Shown here: positions 1 through 7,252 of the stretch, in pieces
How the letters are laid out: every line of letters begins with the position of its first letter
Position numbering within the stretch: position 1 is the stretch's first letter
IMG/VR virus record: IMGVR_UViG_3300025601_000059
Span: 1-35,938 of that record
DNA length: 35,938 bases
Source: a virus
Strand: one strand, 5' to 3'
The notes under the pieces: model-generated
What the model was told of the DNA's origin: nothing
What the model saw: the letters and a program-made list of their open reading frames with translations, nothing else
The model's database searches: none
Program-made: the position numbers and the translations under genes

Positions 1-1
1 A

Positions 2-2083
2 GGCTTAGCCCTATCCTCTCCTACAGTAAGTCTTCCAGACTTTATATTCCAAAGCACAGACTATGACTCGTGGTACAGCGTCCAGAAAACTCACCTTACT
101 CCGTATTTTACCTTTTCAGAAAACCCAGGGTTTATAAGGTTTCAGACCTTAGATATAGACAACCAGCCATCAAAAGCTGTTTACGCAATATTTGAAATTG
201 AGAGCTTCAGCTCTGACCCCAAGATAATTCTTAAGCTTGTCAACAAGGTTAATGGCGATAGCTTTTCTGTTATCCTGCTGCAAGACGTTTTGAGTTATGA
301 GCTAACTATTAGAGGACAAGCCTCCGTCATTAGCACGAAGCAAGGTATCACTCTTAATGAAAAAGTTTTCGTGGGGGCATCGTTTGTTTCCTTAAGCAAC
401 TACTTTGGTTCAGACGTGCTGTCTTTCTTCAGCAATGTCCAGCAGTTGATGATGTTTGTTGCGGGAGACAATACCTATACCTCTCAATTCGATGGAAAGA
501 TCTACAAGGTTGGACTGTGCACACAAAGAAACGTAAACAAAGTACCAGAGTTTTTTGAAGTTGAAGAGCTGGGTTATGTTGACGCAGGATTCTATAACAT
601 GTCCGTTTGGTCTAATGTCTTAGACGGAGGAATCCCGTCCTCCTTTACGTTCGAGGAATTGTACGACCACATAGCAACCTACACCCTAACGGCATCTATA
701 GACTATGGAGTCTATAGCCTAGACGTTGACTGCGACTCTTATTGGCAGGACTACCTTCCGCTTTCATACTTTGCTCAGTATGTAAAAGATTCCTTTGGGG
801 AAGAGTATTACGACTTATCCTTTCTCCAGCTTAACGTAGACTATCCATCTACTCCTAAGTTTAAGCTGTCCTCGTATGACACAGATGAGGCTCTCGTAAA
901 GACTTACGTTAGCTTTCAGCTCATAGAGTCTGGGGCAACTAAGCAGCTGTCTGAGTTTTCAGATGTAGTCACAGCTCGAAGAAACAACGTGGTAAACCCC
1001 ACTGCCATCAGGTACGGTGCAGGGTGGATAAACACAGCATTTGAGGTGGTAGATGGAACGATTATCTACCCTCCAAACGACGTGCCCATGACCTCTTGTG
1101 CCATTGTTACACACATCGAGATGAAGGTTAGGGGGGCTATAAAGAACAAAGTCGGGCTAAGGAGTCTACAGTATGCCTCCCAAGCTTTCAACGATACCAC
1201 CTCTAATCCAATCGGGACAAAGTTTAACGTCCCTATCTTCCCTTACAAAAGATACTCACTCTTTTATGACTACAAGTCTAGGAATCCATATAGGATCTAC
1301 AGAGGCAGCACCCCTTACCTCTACCTGACCAAGAAGAGCGGGATAGAAAAGGTAGGAGATTATGACGCGCTAATTAACAGGGGCTTCTTAATCAACGTCA
1401 ATGAAAAGGCAGCAGAGAACTACAGTCTAATAGCTACGCAGATGTTTATGTTCTTTGGTCAGGATAGCTTTCCAACAGGCGAAACGAAAATCTTTGAGCT
1501 TGAGTCGAATTACGTTTCTATAAAAGTCTTTATGCAGCCAATTGACAACTCTAACAAGCGCGTAAGGCTTTACGCACTAAATGCAAAGACTGGTCAATTC
1601 CAGACAGGACTGGCATTCTACATAAACGGAAAGATAGTCAAGACTCCTACAATTAACCTTAACGAATGGACAGCCCTGGGAATAAGGTTTGCAGAGCCTC
1701 TTAGGTTTGATTCATCTGTCGGTGCCATAAGATTTACGGGGCCGATGCTGGTAAACAACATATCGTATTACGAGTCCAGTAGCTTGCAAGAGGTAGAGCG
1801 TCAGTCCGTAAGGCTCTGGGATGCCGTGTCAGCCAGTTCAAATTCTTGGGCTTACTGGAAGAACCTTCTAACTCAGTCCGCTACTGATTATCTTTGGAAT
1901 GACGTATTAATCCTTTCTTCCACACAATATTATGGAGTAAACCCCTCAAGTATCTATAAAGCTTACGCTGGAACCAATAAGATCGTAGCAGGAGATGATT
2001 CTGTTCTATATGTCGGAGGTATTCTTGGCTATAAGATCACAAACGGTTTGGCTTGGTCATCTTCCATCGTCAAACCTCTATAG
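2..2083 (+). CDS. LamG-like structural protein, 5'-truncated by the window
   Basis: The reading frame is open from base 2 with no stop, so the true start lies upstream; the TTG at 290 is only an internal codon. About 693 residues are visible. The first ~180 have the alternating beta-strand, aromatic-rich pattern of a LamG/concanavalin-like domain: a stretch on exposure to ligand or solvent, then 'FDGKIYKVGLC', typical of the penultimate strand of such jelly rolls. A second beta-rich region near bases 1440-1790 looks like another carbohydrate-binding-type sandwich. No catalytic motif, membrane segment or coiled coil is evident. Such domains usually bind cell-surface sugars, so a minor tail or capsid-surface adhesin is likely. 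Its place directly upstream of the head genes, away from the tail-tip cluster, is unusual. That this is a virion protein is inferred; the domain assignment is from sequence pattern only. Confidence 0.7.
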   Translation, partial: GLALSSPTVSLPDFIFQSTDYDSWYSVQKTHLTPYFTFSENPGFIRFQTLDIDNQPSKAVYAIFEIESFSSDPKIILKLVNKVNGDSFSVILLQDVLSYELTIRGQASVISTKQGITLNEKVFVGASFVSLSNYFGSDVLSFFSNVQQLMMFVAGDNTYTSQFDGKIYKVGLCTQRNVNKVPEFFEVEELGYVDAGFYNMSVWSNVLDGGIPSSFTFEELYDHIATYTLTASIDYGVYSLDVDCDSYWQDYLPLSYFAQYVKDSFGEEYYDLSFLQLNVDYPSTPKFKLSSYDTDEALVKTYVSFQLIESGATKQLSEFSDVVTARRNNVVNPTAIRYGAGWINTAFEVVDGTIIYPPNDVPMTSCAIVTHIEMKVRGAIKNKVGLRSLQYASQAFNDTTSNPIGTKFNVPIFPYKRYSLFYDYKSRNPYRIYRGSTPYLYLTKKSGIEKVGDYDALINRGFLINVNEKAAENYSLIATQMFMFFGQDSFPTGETKIFELESNYVSIKVFMQPIDNSNKRVRLYALNAKTGQFQTGLAFYINGKIVKTPTINLNEWTALGIRFAEPLRFDSSVGAIRFTGPMLVNNISYYESSSLQEVERQSVRLWDAVSASSNSWAYWKNLLTQSATDYLWNDVLILSSTQYYGVNPSSIYKAYAGTNKIVAGDDSVLYVGGILGYKITNGLAWSSSIVKPL

Positions 2084-2085
2084 TA

Positions 2086-2094
2086 TGGTATACT
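2086..2094 (+). promoter_or_regulatory. Extended -10 promoter, probably leaderless
   Basis: TGGTATACT lies in the short gap after the LamG-like gene. The -10 hexamer TATACT (2089-2094) ends 7 bases before the ATG at 2102, so transcription would start at or next to the start codon. No clear -35 hexamer is seen 16-18 bases upstream, as expected when an extended -10 (TGn) compensates. Confidence 0.55.
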
Positions 2095-2101
2095 AGTGGT
2101 T

Positions 2102-2470
2102 ATGATAGACAAAGACAACGGACAAATCAGTAACTCTAAAGCCACAGTTATTGAAAAAGATTACCCATGGGGTATATATTTTTGGAAGAAAGCAAATGGA
2201 AAGCCCTTTACGGATGGCCATGGTAGCGTACTGAACATCCCATCTCACAAGGGGGACGCTCTGCAGATAGCAAAGATTAAACAAGAAGCTACGGCTCTTG
2301 GTCAGGGAGATGGCTCTTATGAGTTCATGCCTGGAGTTGCCAGGGTATCTGAAGATGAGTACCAAGAGCAAAAGGAACGAATGGCTAGCGGCCTCCTTCC
2401 AAACCTAAACGATCTTGGCTCAGTACAGGCAGCAAAAGATACGCTAAGGCTTTACGGGGACGAGGGATAA
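2102..2470 (+). CDS. Conserved hypothetical protein preceding the portal gene
   Basis: A 122-residue soluble, rather acidic protein with no signal peptide, membrane segment or motif I recognise. I chose ATG 2102 over the in-frame GTG at 2096 because the GTG directly abuts the -10 box, while the ATG sits 7 bases after it, which fits a leaderless transcript; there is no Shine-Dalgarno sequence for either start. The centre has a beta-type 'WGIYFWKK' segment and the C-terminal half is helical with many Gln, Glu and Ala. Its stop overlaps the portal start by one base (TAATG), so translation of the two is probably coupled. Its position suggests a role in head assembly or packaging, but the sequence alone does not show a function. 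Confidence 0.7.
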   Translation: MIDKDNGQISNSKATVIEKDYPWGIYFWKKANGKPFTDGHGSVLNIPSHKGDALQIAKIKQEATALGQGDGSYEFMPGVARVSEDEYQEQKERMASGLLPNLNDLGSVQAAKDTLRLYGDEG

Positions 2471-4107
2471 TGTCTGAATACGTAATAGGCGCCAGCCTGC
2501 CAGAATTTGAAAAAGAGCCAGATCCATTCAAGGCTCAAGACCCTTTCTTAAAAGAGTGGGACGTCCTAAAGGGGCTCTCTGGGATTGATAAAAACTTTAA
2601 GCGCAGGTCTGAAAGAATTCAAAAAGCAAACAACCCTCCTATAGTTGACACCACAATGGCTTACAACAACATAGATGTAACATCCGCAATATACCAGGAC
2701 AGTGCTTTGGCTGTCAATACTGGTAACGGGGCAAACTCCAAAGAGCTTAACCCAGGAGCGGTGTACCGTAATGGGTATGGCATGTTTGATGTGATTACAC
2801 CTCCCTGGAATCTTTATGAACTAGCAAACTTTTATGACACATCATTTGCCAACCACGCAGCCATTGATGCAAAGGTAGAAAACATTGTTGGTCTGGGCTA
2901 CAGCTTTGACGTGTCCAAAAGAACAATGATGAAGCTTGAGTCTAACGAAGATCCAGAAGCTGTCGCTCGTGCTCGTAAAAGGATTCAGAGAGCAAAAGTG
3001 GAAATGGAAGATTGGCTAGATAGTCTTAATAGGGATGACTCCTTTACTAGCACAATGATGAAATTTTACACGGACGTTCAGGCCACAGGAAACGGGTACC
3101 TTGAAGTTGGTAGAACCACGAAGGGTCAGATTGGTTATGTGGGCCACATACCTTCAACAACAATGAGAGCCAGAAGGCTACGAGACGGATACGTTCAGAT
3201 CATAGGTAATAAGGTTGTATACTTTAGAAACTTTGGGGCAACGAACACAAACCCCATGACAGATGATCCTAGGCCTAATGAAATACTTCACTACAAAGAG
3301 TACTCTCCCCTAAATACCTTTTATGGTGTGCCAGACATTATGTCTGCCATATCTTCTCTTTACGGAGATCAGCTTGCTTCTCAGTACAATATTGACTACT
3401 TTGGGAACAAAGGCGTACCACGTTATGTCGTAACTCTTAAGGGAGCCAAACTGTCCTCTGAGGCAGAGGATAAGATGTTCAGGTTCCTGCAGACTAGCCT
3501 TAAAGGACAGTCTCACAGAACCCTTTACATTCCATTGCCGGCAGATTCAGATAACAATAAAGTTGAGTTTAAGATGGAGCCTATAGAGAATGGGGTTCAG
3601 GAAGCATCGTTCAACGAGTATAGAATTCGGAATAGGGATGATATACTTGTAGCACACCAAGTACCTCTATCAAAGATTGGTGGAGCGGACTCGTCCTCTA
3701 TAGCAGCTGCCCTAGCCCAAGACAGAACGTTTAAAGAGCAAGTTGCCAGACCAGCACAGACTAACCTGGAGAAGATGATAAAGAAGATAATTAGAGAAAA
3801 GACTGATATCTTAGACTTTGCCTTTACCGAGTTAACCCTTACAGATGAAATTGCTCAGTCTCAAATACTTGAACGCTATGTCAAGACACAGGTCATGACT
3901 CCTAATGAAGCTCGTGAGTCTCTAGGATTGCCTCAGAGGCCAGATGGAGACTCTCCATTCGAAATGTCACCAAGACAAGCAACAGATGCAAGGGCTAACC
4001 TTGCAGGTAACCGATCAAGAGATGCAGAAAGATCTAACAACGAGTCAGATTCTACGTCTACGTTAAGCGGTAGGAACGCCCAAGGAGAAGGGACATCCTC
4101 TGATTAG
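2470..4107 (+). CDS. Portal protein
   Basis: A 545-residue protein of the HK97/PBSX portal family (Phage_portal), which forms the dodecameric DNA channel at the capsid vertex. Supporting features are a 'PPWNLYELANFYDTS' entry into the wing/stem region, 'ATGNGYLEV' (the usual conserved 'GNaY.ev' strand), 'ILHYKEYSP...YGVPDI' (the family's 'i.H.k....d..yG.p' motif), and the late 'IKKIIREK...FTELTLTDEIAQSQILERYV...MTPNEARESLGLP' segment typical of the crown and the 'tpNEaR..lGlp' signature. The last ~45 residues are polar and probably disordered. The start overlaps the preceding gene by one base, and a GAGG-type ribosome binding site lies in the upstream gene. Length is normal for the family. 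The expected neighbour, terminase, is not in the window. Confidence 0.92.
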   Translation: MSEYVIGASLPEFEKEPDPFKAQDPFLKEWDVLKGLSGIDKNFKRRSERIQKANNPPIVDTTMAYNNIDVTSAIYQDSALAVNTGNGANSKELNPGAVYRNGYGMFDVITPPWNLYELANFYDTSFANHAAIDAKVENIVGLGYSFDVSKRTMMKLESNEDPEAVARARKRIQRAKVEMEDWLDSLNRDDSFTSTMMKFYTDVQATGNGYLEVGRTTKGQIGYVGHIPSTTMRARRLRDGYVQIIGNKVVYFRNFGATNTNPMTDDPRPNEILHYKEYSPLNTFYGVPDIMSAISSLYGDQLASQYNIDYFGNKGVPRYVVTLKGAKLSSEAEDKMFRFLQTSLKGQSHRTLYIPLPADSDNNKVEFKMEPIENGVQEASFNEYRIRNRDDILVAHQVPLSKIGGADSSSIAAALAQDRTFKEQVARPAQTNLEKMIKKIIREKTDILDFAFTELTLTDEIAQSQILERYVKTQVMTPNEARESLGLPQRPDGDSPFEMSPRQATDARANLAGNRSRDAERSNNESDSTSTLSGRNAQGEGTSSD

Positions 4108-4140
4108 TTCCTCTAAACATAACGTTTTGAGAACATTTAT
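4107..4140 (+). terminator. Possible weak terminator after the portal gene
   Basis: An imperfect hairpin (4107-4118 pairing with 4124-4134, one bulge and a 5-base loop) is followed by a short A/T tract. The T run is poor, so it may be only an RNA-processing or pausing structure. It lies just upstream of a candidate promoter for the protease gene. Confidence 0.3.
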
Positions 4141-4151
4141 CGTAAAAAGGG

Positions 4152-4159
4152 TGTATAAT
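4152..4159 (+). promoter_or_regulatory. TATAAT -10 box, probably leaderless protease promoter
   Basis: TGTATAAT, with a perfect TATAAT at 4154-4159, sits 8 bases before the ATG at 4168. There is no ribosome binding site between the box and the start codon, so a transcript starting at the ATG is the simplest reading. A TTGAGA at 4127-4132 is 21 bases upstream, too far for a standard -35. Confidence 0.55.
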
Positions 4160-4167
4160 AAACTAGC

Positions 4168-5535
4168 ATGACTATATCAAAGGTTCACCTAGATACCGAG
4201 GGCGACAACGTTCGTCTCTCGATGCCTTTCAGCAAGGTAGATAAAGAGAGACGTATTGTCTCTGGTTTTGCCACACTCGACAACGTGGACAAGCAGGATG
4301 ACATCGTCACAACAGAGGCAAGCCTAGAAGCTTTCAGAAAGTTTCGTGGAAACATCCGAGAGATGCACCAGCCCCTAGCCGTTGGAAAGATGGTATCCTT
4401 CAAAGAAGAGAAGTACTTTGACCCAGAAGAGAAGAAGTTCTTTTCAGGCGTATATGTATCTGCATATGTTTCCAAGGGTGCTCAGGCAACTTGGGAAAAG
4501 GTATTAGACGGAACCCTGTCAGGATTCTCAATTGGTGGAAGAATGAACAAGTGGGATGACGCCTATGATGAGAAGTCAGATGCAAAAATTCGAATTATTA
4601 AAGATTACGACCTCGTAGAGCTATCGCTCGTTGACAACCCCGCAAACCAGTTTGCAAACATTATGTCAGTTGAAAAAGTTGATGGAATTAATGTCGTAAA
4701 GAGCTCTTCCCCAGATACATCTTTTGAGAATGTGTTCTGGGATGACCAGTCAGGAATTGTCCTGGTATCTGAAGATGAGTCATATCTAAGCCCCGTAAGC
4801 GGCGAAGAGATGAAGAACATAGGTTTCGTTGAGAAAAACGATAACGAAAAATCAGAAATGATAAAGTTCTTAGTTGATAGTGCTAAAGGCATTAATTTTT
4901 CTAAGATAACAAAGGAGGAAGACCCTATGACTGATAACACAAGCGCAGAAGTAGTCGAAGTGGCTACAGTTGCTGATGCAGCAGCGGTCGCTCCAGAGGC
5001 AGATGCCAACACCGGTCTACACGAGTACGGTGAGGTTCTCAAGACAGAAGATATGGAAGAAGACGAGATGGAAGAGAAGTCAGCAGATGCTGAAGTCTTG
5101 GAAGAGAAGTCATCAGACATGTCCGTTGAGGACGAAGAGGAAGAAGACAAGTCTTATGACGAGATGAAGTCTGACAGCCAAGAGTCCCCTGTCGAGGTTA
5201 CCGAAGAGGTATCAAAATCAGATGATGTAACCGATGCTGTATCTCAGCTTAAAGACGGTATTACATCAGCCTTTAGCGATCTATCAACAGTAATCAAGTC
5301 ACTAAATGACGAAATTGTTGAGTTAAAGAAATCTCTAGGTCTTGTATCTTCAAAGATACAGGATGCAGAAGGAGACTTCAATGAGTTTGGAAAGAGAATC
5401 GATGCAGTTGAGGCTGACACCGCTTTCCGTAAATCTGGCGATCTAGGCGAGATCGTACAGGAACAGCCTGAAACTAAGGTTGAGAAATCCCTATGGGGCG
5501 GACGTTTCCTCAAAACTGCCGATTTATTCAATTAA
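4168..5535 (+). CDS. XkdF-like prohead protease fused to a scaffold domain
   Basis: A 455-residue protein. Residues 1-165 match the XkdF/S78-type prohead serine protease: 'IVSGFATLDNVDKQDDIV', 'REMHQPLAVGK' with the probable catalytic His67, 'GTLSGFSIGGRM' with the probable nucleophile Ser121 (Ser118 is the alternative), and 'YDLVELSLVDNPAN' with Glu151. These enzymes digest scaffold and mature the procapsid. Residues ~240-375 are extremely acidic and low-complexity, and ~380-430 form heptad-like helices, ending in a short 'SLWGGRFLKTADLFN' tail that could contact the capsid protein. This C-terminal half looks like a scaffold (delta-domain) region, so protease and scaffold share one polypeptide. 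An internal start can produce the scaffold alone (see the next entry). The MCP gene follows after 26 bases. The start codon is supported by the -10 box 8 bases upstream. Confidence 0.87.
   Translation: MTISKVHLDTEGDNVRLSMPFSKVDKERRIVSGFATLDNVDKQDDIVTTEASLEAFRKFRGNIREMHQPLAVGKMVSFKEEKYFDPEEKKFFSGVYVSAYVSKGAQATWEKVLDGTLSGFSIGGRMNKWDDAYDEKSDAKIRIIKDYDLVELSLVDNPANQFANIMSVEKVDGINVVKSSSPDTSFENVFWDDQSGIVLVSEDESYLSPVSGEEMKNIGFVEKNDNEKSEMIKFLVDSAKGINFSKITKEEDPMTDNTSAEVVEVATVADAAAVAPEADANTGLHEYGEVLKTEDMEEDEMEEKSADAEVLEEKSSDMSVEDEEEEDKSYDEMKSDSQESPVEVTEEVSKSDDVTDAVSQLKDGITSAFSDLSTVIKSLNDEIVELKKSLGLVSSKIQDAEGDFNEFGKRIDAVEADTAFRKSGDLGEIVQEQPETKVEKSLWGGRFLKTADLFN
4911..4918 (+). promoter_or_regulatory. Internal Shine-Dalgarno site for the nested scaffold gene
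   Basis: AAAGGAGG lies inside the protease gene, 8 bases before an in-frame ATG at 4927. It is one of the strongest ribosome binding sites in the window, comparable with that of the capsid gene, and it lies exactly at the protease/scaffold boundary. Confidence 0.7.
4927..5535 (+). CDS. Nested in-frame scaffolding protein
   Basis: ATG 4927 is Met254 of the protease gene and is in the same frame. It would give a 202-residue protein made only of the acidic linker and C-terminal coiled coil, lacking the protease domain. It is preceded by AAAGGAGG at the ideal distance. The arrangement parallels phage lambda, where the scaffold Nu3 is translated from an internal start in protease gene C (established for lambda). 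Composition (Asp/Glu-rich start, long amphipathic helix, basic-aromatic tail) suits a scaffold that fills the procapsid and is later degraded. No other scaffold gene lies between portal and capsid, which supports the need for this product in excess over the protease. Expression of the short form is inferred. Confidence 0.68.
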   Translation: MTDNTSAEVVEVATVADAAAVAPEADANTGLHEYGEVLKTEDMEEDEMEEKSADAEVLEEKSSDMSVEDEEEEDKSYDEMKSDSQESPVEVTEEVSKSDDVTDAVSQLKDGITSAFSDLSTVIKSLNDEIVELKKSLGLVSSKIQDAEGDFNEFGKRIDAVEADTAFRKSGDLGEIVQEQPETKVEKSLWGGRFLKTADLFN

Positions 5536-5548
5536 TAAACAATCACTT

Positions 5549-5556
5549 AGGAGGTG
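5549..5556 (+). promoter_or_regulatory. Strong ribosome binding site of the capsid gene
   Basis: AGGAGGTG is a near-perfect complement to the 16S rRNA tail, 5 bases before ATG 5562. It fixes the capsid start at 5562 even though the frame is open from 5493 within the protease gene. Confidence 0.8.
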
Positions 5557-5561
5557 ACATA

Positions 5562-6680
5562 ATGTCGGAAGATATCAAGAAAAATAATCCAGATGCAGCA
5601 AGCGCAGACAGCGGTTTGTTTAATGGTGAAGGTGCATTTGCATCAGGAGGTATTGGTGGGGTAACTACTCCCGCAGCGGGAACGCTCGGAATGATCCCAA
5701 CAGCATCACTTGGTTCAACAACTGGCGCAAACGCGGTTAATCCTTCGGGTGATGCTGGTAGCGGAATTCTCCGTCCAGAGCAGGCTCGTCGATTTATCGA
5801 TTATGTTTGGGATGCTACTGTACTCGCCAAAGATGGCCGCAGAGTTACAATGCGGGCCAACACAATGGAACTCGAGAAGGTTAATGTTGGAGAGCGTGTT
5901 ATCCGTGCAGCTGCACAGGCAACAGGCGACTACACTAACTCTGGAGCAACATTCACAAAGGTAGAGCTTACCACACGCAAGATTCGTCTTGACTGGGAAG
6001 TATCTGCAGAAGGTCTAGAAGACGGTATTGAGGGCGCAGCTCTTGAGGACCACCTAGTACGCTTGATGACAAATGCTTTTGCAAATGACATCGAGGACCT
6101 AGCCATTAATGGTGACGGTGCTACTGGTAACTTCTTGTCCATCATGGATGGCTTTGTTAACAAGGCCAAGACTGGTGGAGACGCACACGAGTCAATCGTT
6201 ACCGTCGCTGGCAATGCATGGACTCCAGAGGTAATGCAAGACATTATCACTGCCATGCCACGCAAGTACCGCGCACTTAAGAACAACCTTAAGTTCTACG
6301 CTGGTACCGACGCCTTCCAGGGAATCGTTAAGAATAACGGTACCCTAGCAGACGCAGTCGCTGAAGCCTTCGCAGGCCAGATCAGTGGCACTCAGGGAAA
6401 CACACAGTCCTATCTAGACGGTAACGGTCAGACATTCGGTGGTGCTCGCACCACACGTGTTCTAGGCGTAGACGTTCAAGAAGTTCCGTACTTCCCAGCA
6501 GGATATGTAGACCTTACATTCCCTCAGAACCGTATTTGGGGTTTCCAGAGAGACATTACTGTTAACCGAGAGTACAAGGCCAAGAAGGACACCATTGAAT
6601 ATACCGTATTCGTACGTTTTGGTATTCAGTGGGAAGAAGAGGACGCCATTGCGTTCGCTGACGCTGCTTCAGATGCTTAA
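5562..6680 (+). CDS. Major capsid protein
   Basis: A 372-residue protein with an HK97-type capsid layout. The first ~70 residues are Gly/Ala/Ser-rich and flexible (N-arm). They are followed by 'LRPEQARRFIDYVWDATVLAKDGR', a spine-helix/E-loop region with 'TRKIRLDWEVSAEGLEDGIEG', the P-domain 'LVRLMTNAFANDIEDLAINGDG', and A-domain strands ending 'IWGFQRDITVNREYKAKKDTIEYTVFVRFGIQWEEEDAIAFA', typical of the C-terminal part of this fold. Start 5562 is chosen for its strong ribosome binding site. Arginine codons are almost all CGN (about 16 of 18 by hand count), unlike neighbouring genes, as expected for the most abundant virion protein. A strong terminator follows. The order protease, scaffold, capsid supports the call. 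Confidence 0.93.
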   Translation: MSEDIKKNNPDAASADSGLFNGEGAFASGGIGGVTTPAAGTLGMIPTASLGSTTGANAVNPSGDAGSGILRPEQARRFIDYVWDATVLAKDGRRVTMRANTMELEKVNVGERVIRAAAQATGDYTNSGATFTKVELTTRKIRLDWEVSAEGLEDGIEGAALEDHLVRLMTNAFANDIEDLAINGDGATGNFLSIMDGFVNKAKTGGDAHESIVTVAGNAWTPEVMQDIITAMPRKYRALKNNLKFYAGTDAFQGIVKNNGTLADAVAEAFAGQISGTQGNTQSYLDGNGQTFGGARTTRVLGVDVQEVPYFPAGYVDLTFPQNRIWGFQRDITVNREYKAKKDTIEYTVFVRFGIQWEEEDAIAFADAASDA

Positions 6681-6700
6681 TTTGTAACAGTATCCTTTTT

Positions 6701-6741
6701 AAAAGGGGGCAGGGGCATCTCGCCTCTGCCCCTCTTTAAGT
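6701..6741 (+). terminator. Rho-independent terminator after the capsid gene
   Basis: A 16-bp G/C-rich stem (6701-6716 with 6722-6737, one A-C mismatch and two G-U pairs) encloses the 5-base loop ATCTC and runs into a T-rich tract. It lies 20 bases after the capsid stop and just before a new -10 box. Confidence 0.82.
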
Positions 6742-6747
6742 TTAATC

Positions 6748-6756
6748 TGATATAAT
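6748..6756 (+). promoter_or_regulatory. Extended -10 promoter restarting transcription after the capsid
   Basis: TGATATAAT carries a perfect TATAAT (6751-6756) directly after the terminator. Transcription would start near 6763, leaving a ~15-base leader whose first bases form the ribosome binding site (AGGAGG, 6763-6768) of the gene at 6778. No -35 hexamer is evident. Confidence 0.55.
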
Positions 6757-6777
6757 TATCACAGGAGGAATATCAAT

Positions 6778-7251
6778 ATGACACAAAATGTATTTAAACC
6801 AGAAGCTAGAGATGGCGATGGAGACGGCCTAGTTCAAGACGGAACTAAGTTTGAAAGACCAGAAGGAGAAACACAGGAAGCCTTTGAGGGTAAGCCTTCA
6901 GACGTAGATGTTGCCGATGTTGTCGAAGAAGAAGCTGTAAAGACCGAGGGTGTAAACGTAATAACATCCCCAGATCCAGTACCTTCAGAGCCAGCCTTAG
7001 CGCCAGTAAAGGATGGAGCTATCGGCTCATCATCAAAGAAGCCACCCACCAAAGCACCAGCTAAGAAAAAAGCTGTTGTTAGTGAGGAAAAGGTTGCAGT
7101 ATTTTCCGAAAGAAACCTAAGCTGGAGTGGTCTTGGTAAGGTTTATAGAGGTTACAACATAGTATCCAAGAAAGATTCCATTCAGTGGGTAACTCTTGGA
7201 GCTGTTCGTCTGGCAACCCCAGAAGAAATAAAAGAGGAATTCGGCAACTAG
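6778..7251 (+). CDS. Head accessory protein with DGDGDG (EF-hand-like) motif
   Basis: A 157-residue protein with three parts. Near the N-terminus 'RDGDGDGLVQDGT' has the DxDxDG spacing of a calcium-binding loop. Residues ~20-105 are acidic then Pro/Ala/Lys-rich and likely disordered. The last ~50 residues are a compact domain ('GKVYRGYNIVSKKDSIQWVTLGAVRLATPEEIKEEFG'-type pattern, beginning WSGLG). Position straight after the capsid and its own promoter suggests a capsid decoration, cement or head-completion protein. Calcium binding is a motif-based guess because a single loop without flanking helices is not a full EF-hand. The start is supported by ACAGGAGG at 6761-6768. Confidence 0.66.
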   Translation: MTQNVFKPEARDGDGDGLVQDGTKFERPEGETQEAFEGKPSDVDVADVVEEEAVKTEGVNVITSPDPVPSEPALAPVKDGAIGSSSKKPPTKAPAKKKAVVSEEKVAVFSERNLSWSGLGKVYRGYNIVSKKDSIQWVTLGAVRLATPEEIKEEFGN

Positions 7252-7252
7252 C

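Noticed and set aside
290-292. TTG at 290 as a start of the first gene
   Set aside because: The frame is open back to base 2, there is no ribosome binding site, and the domain pattern continues upstream.
4605-5150. Long open frame on the - strand (about 181 codons)
   Set aside because: It is antisense to the acidic scaffold region; its product is Ser-rich, which is just the mirror of Asp/Glu-rich codons. No start signals.
5493-5561. Upstream start for the capsid gene
   Set aside because: It lies inside the protease gene without a ribosome binding site; AGGAGGTG before 5562 marks the true start.
5710-5964. Second + strand frame inside the capsid gene
   Set aside because: No ribosome binding site and composition unlike real proteins here; the capsid frame explains the region fully.
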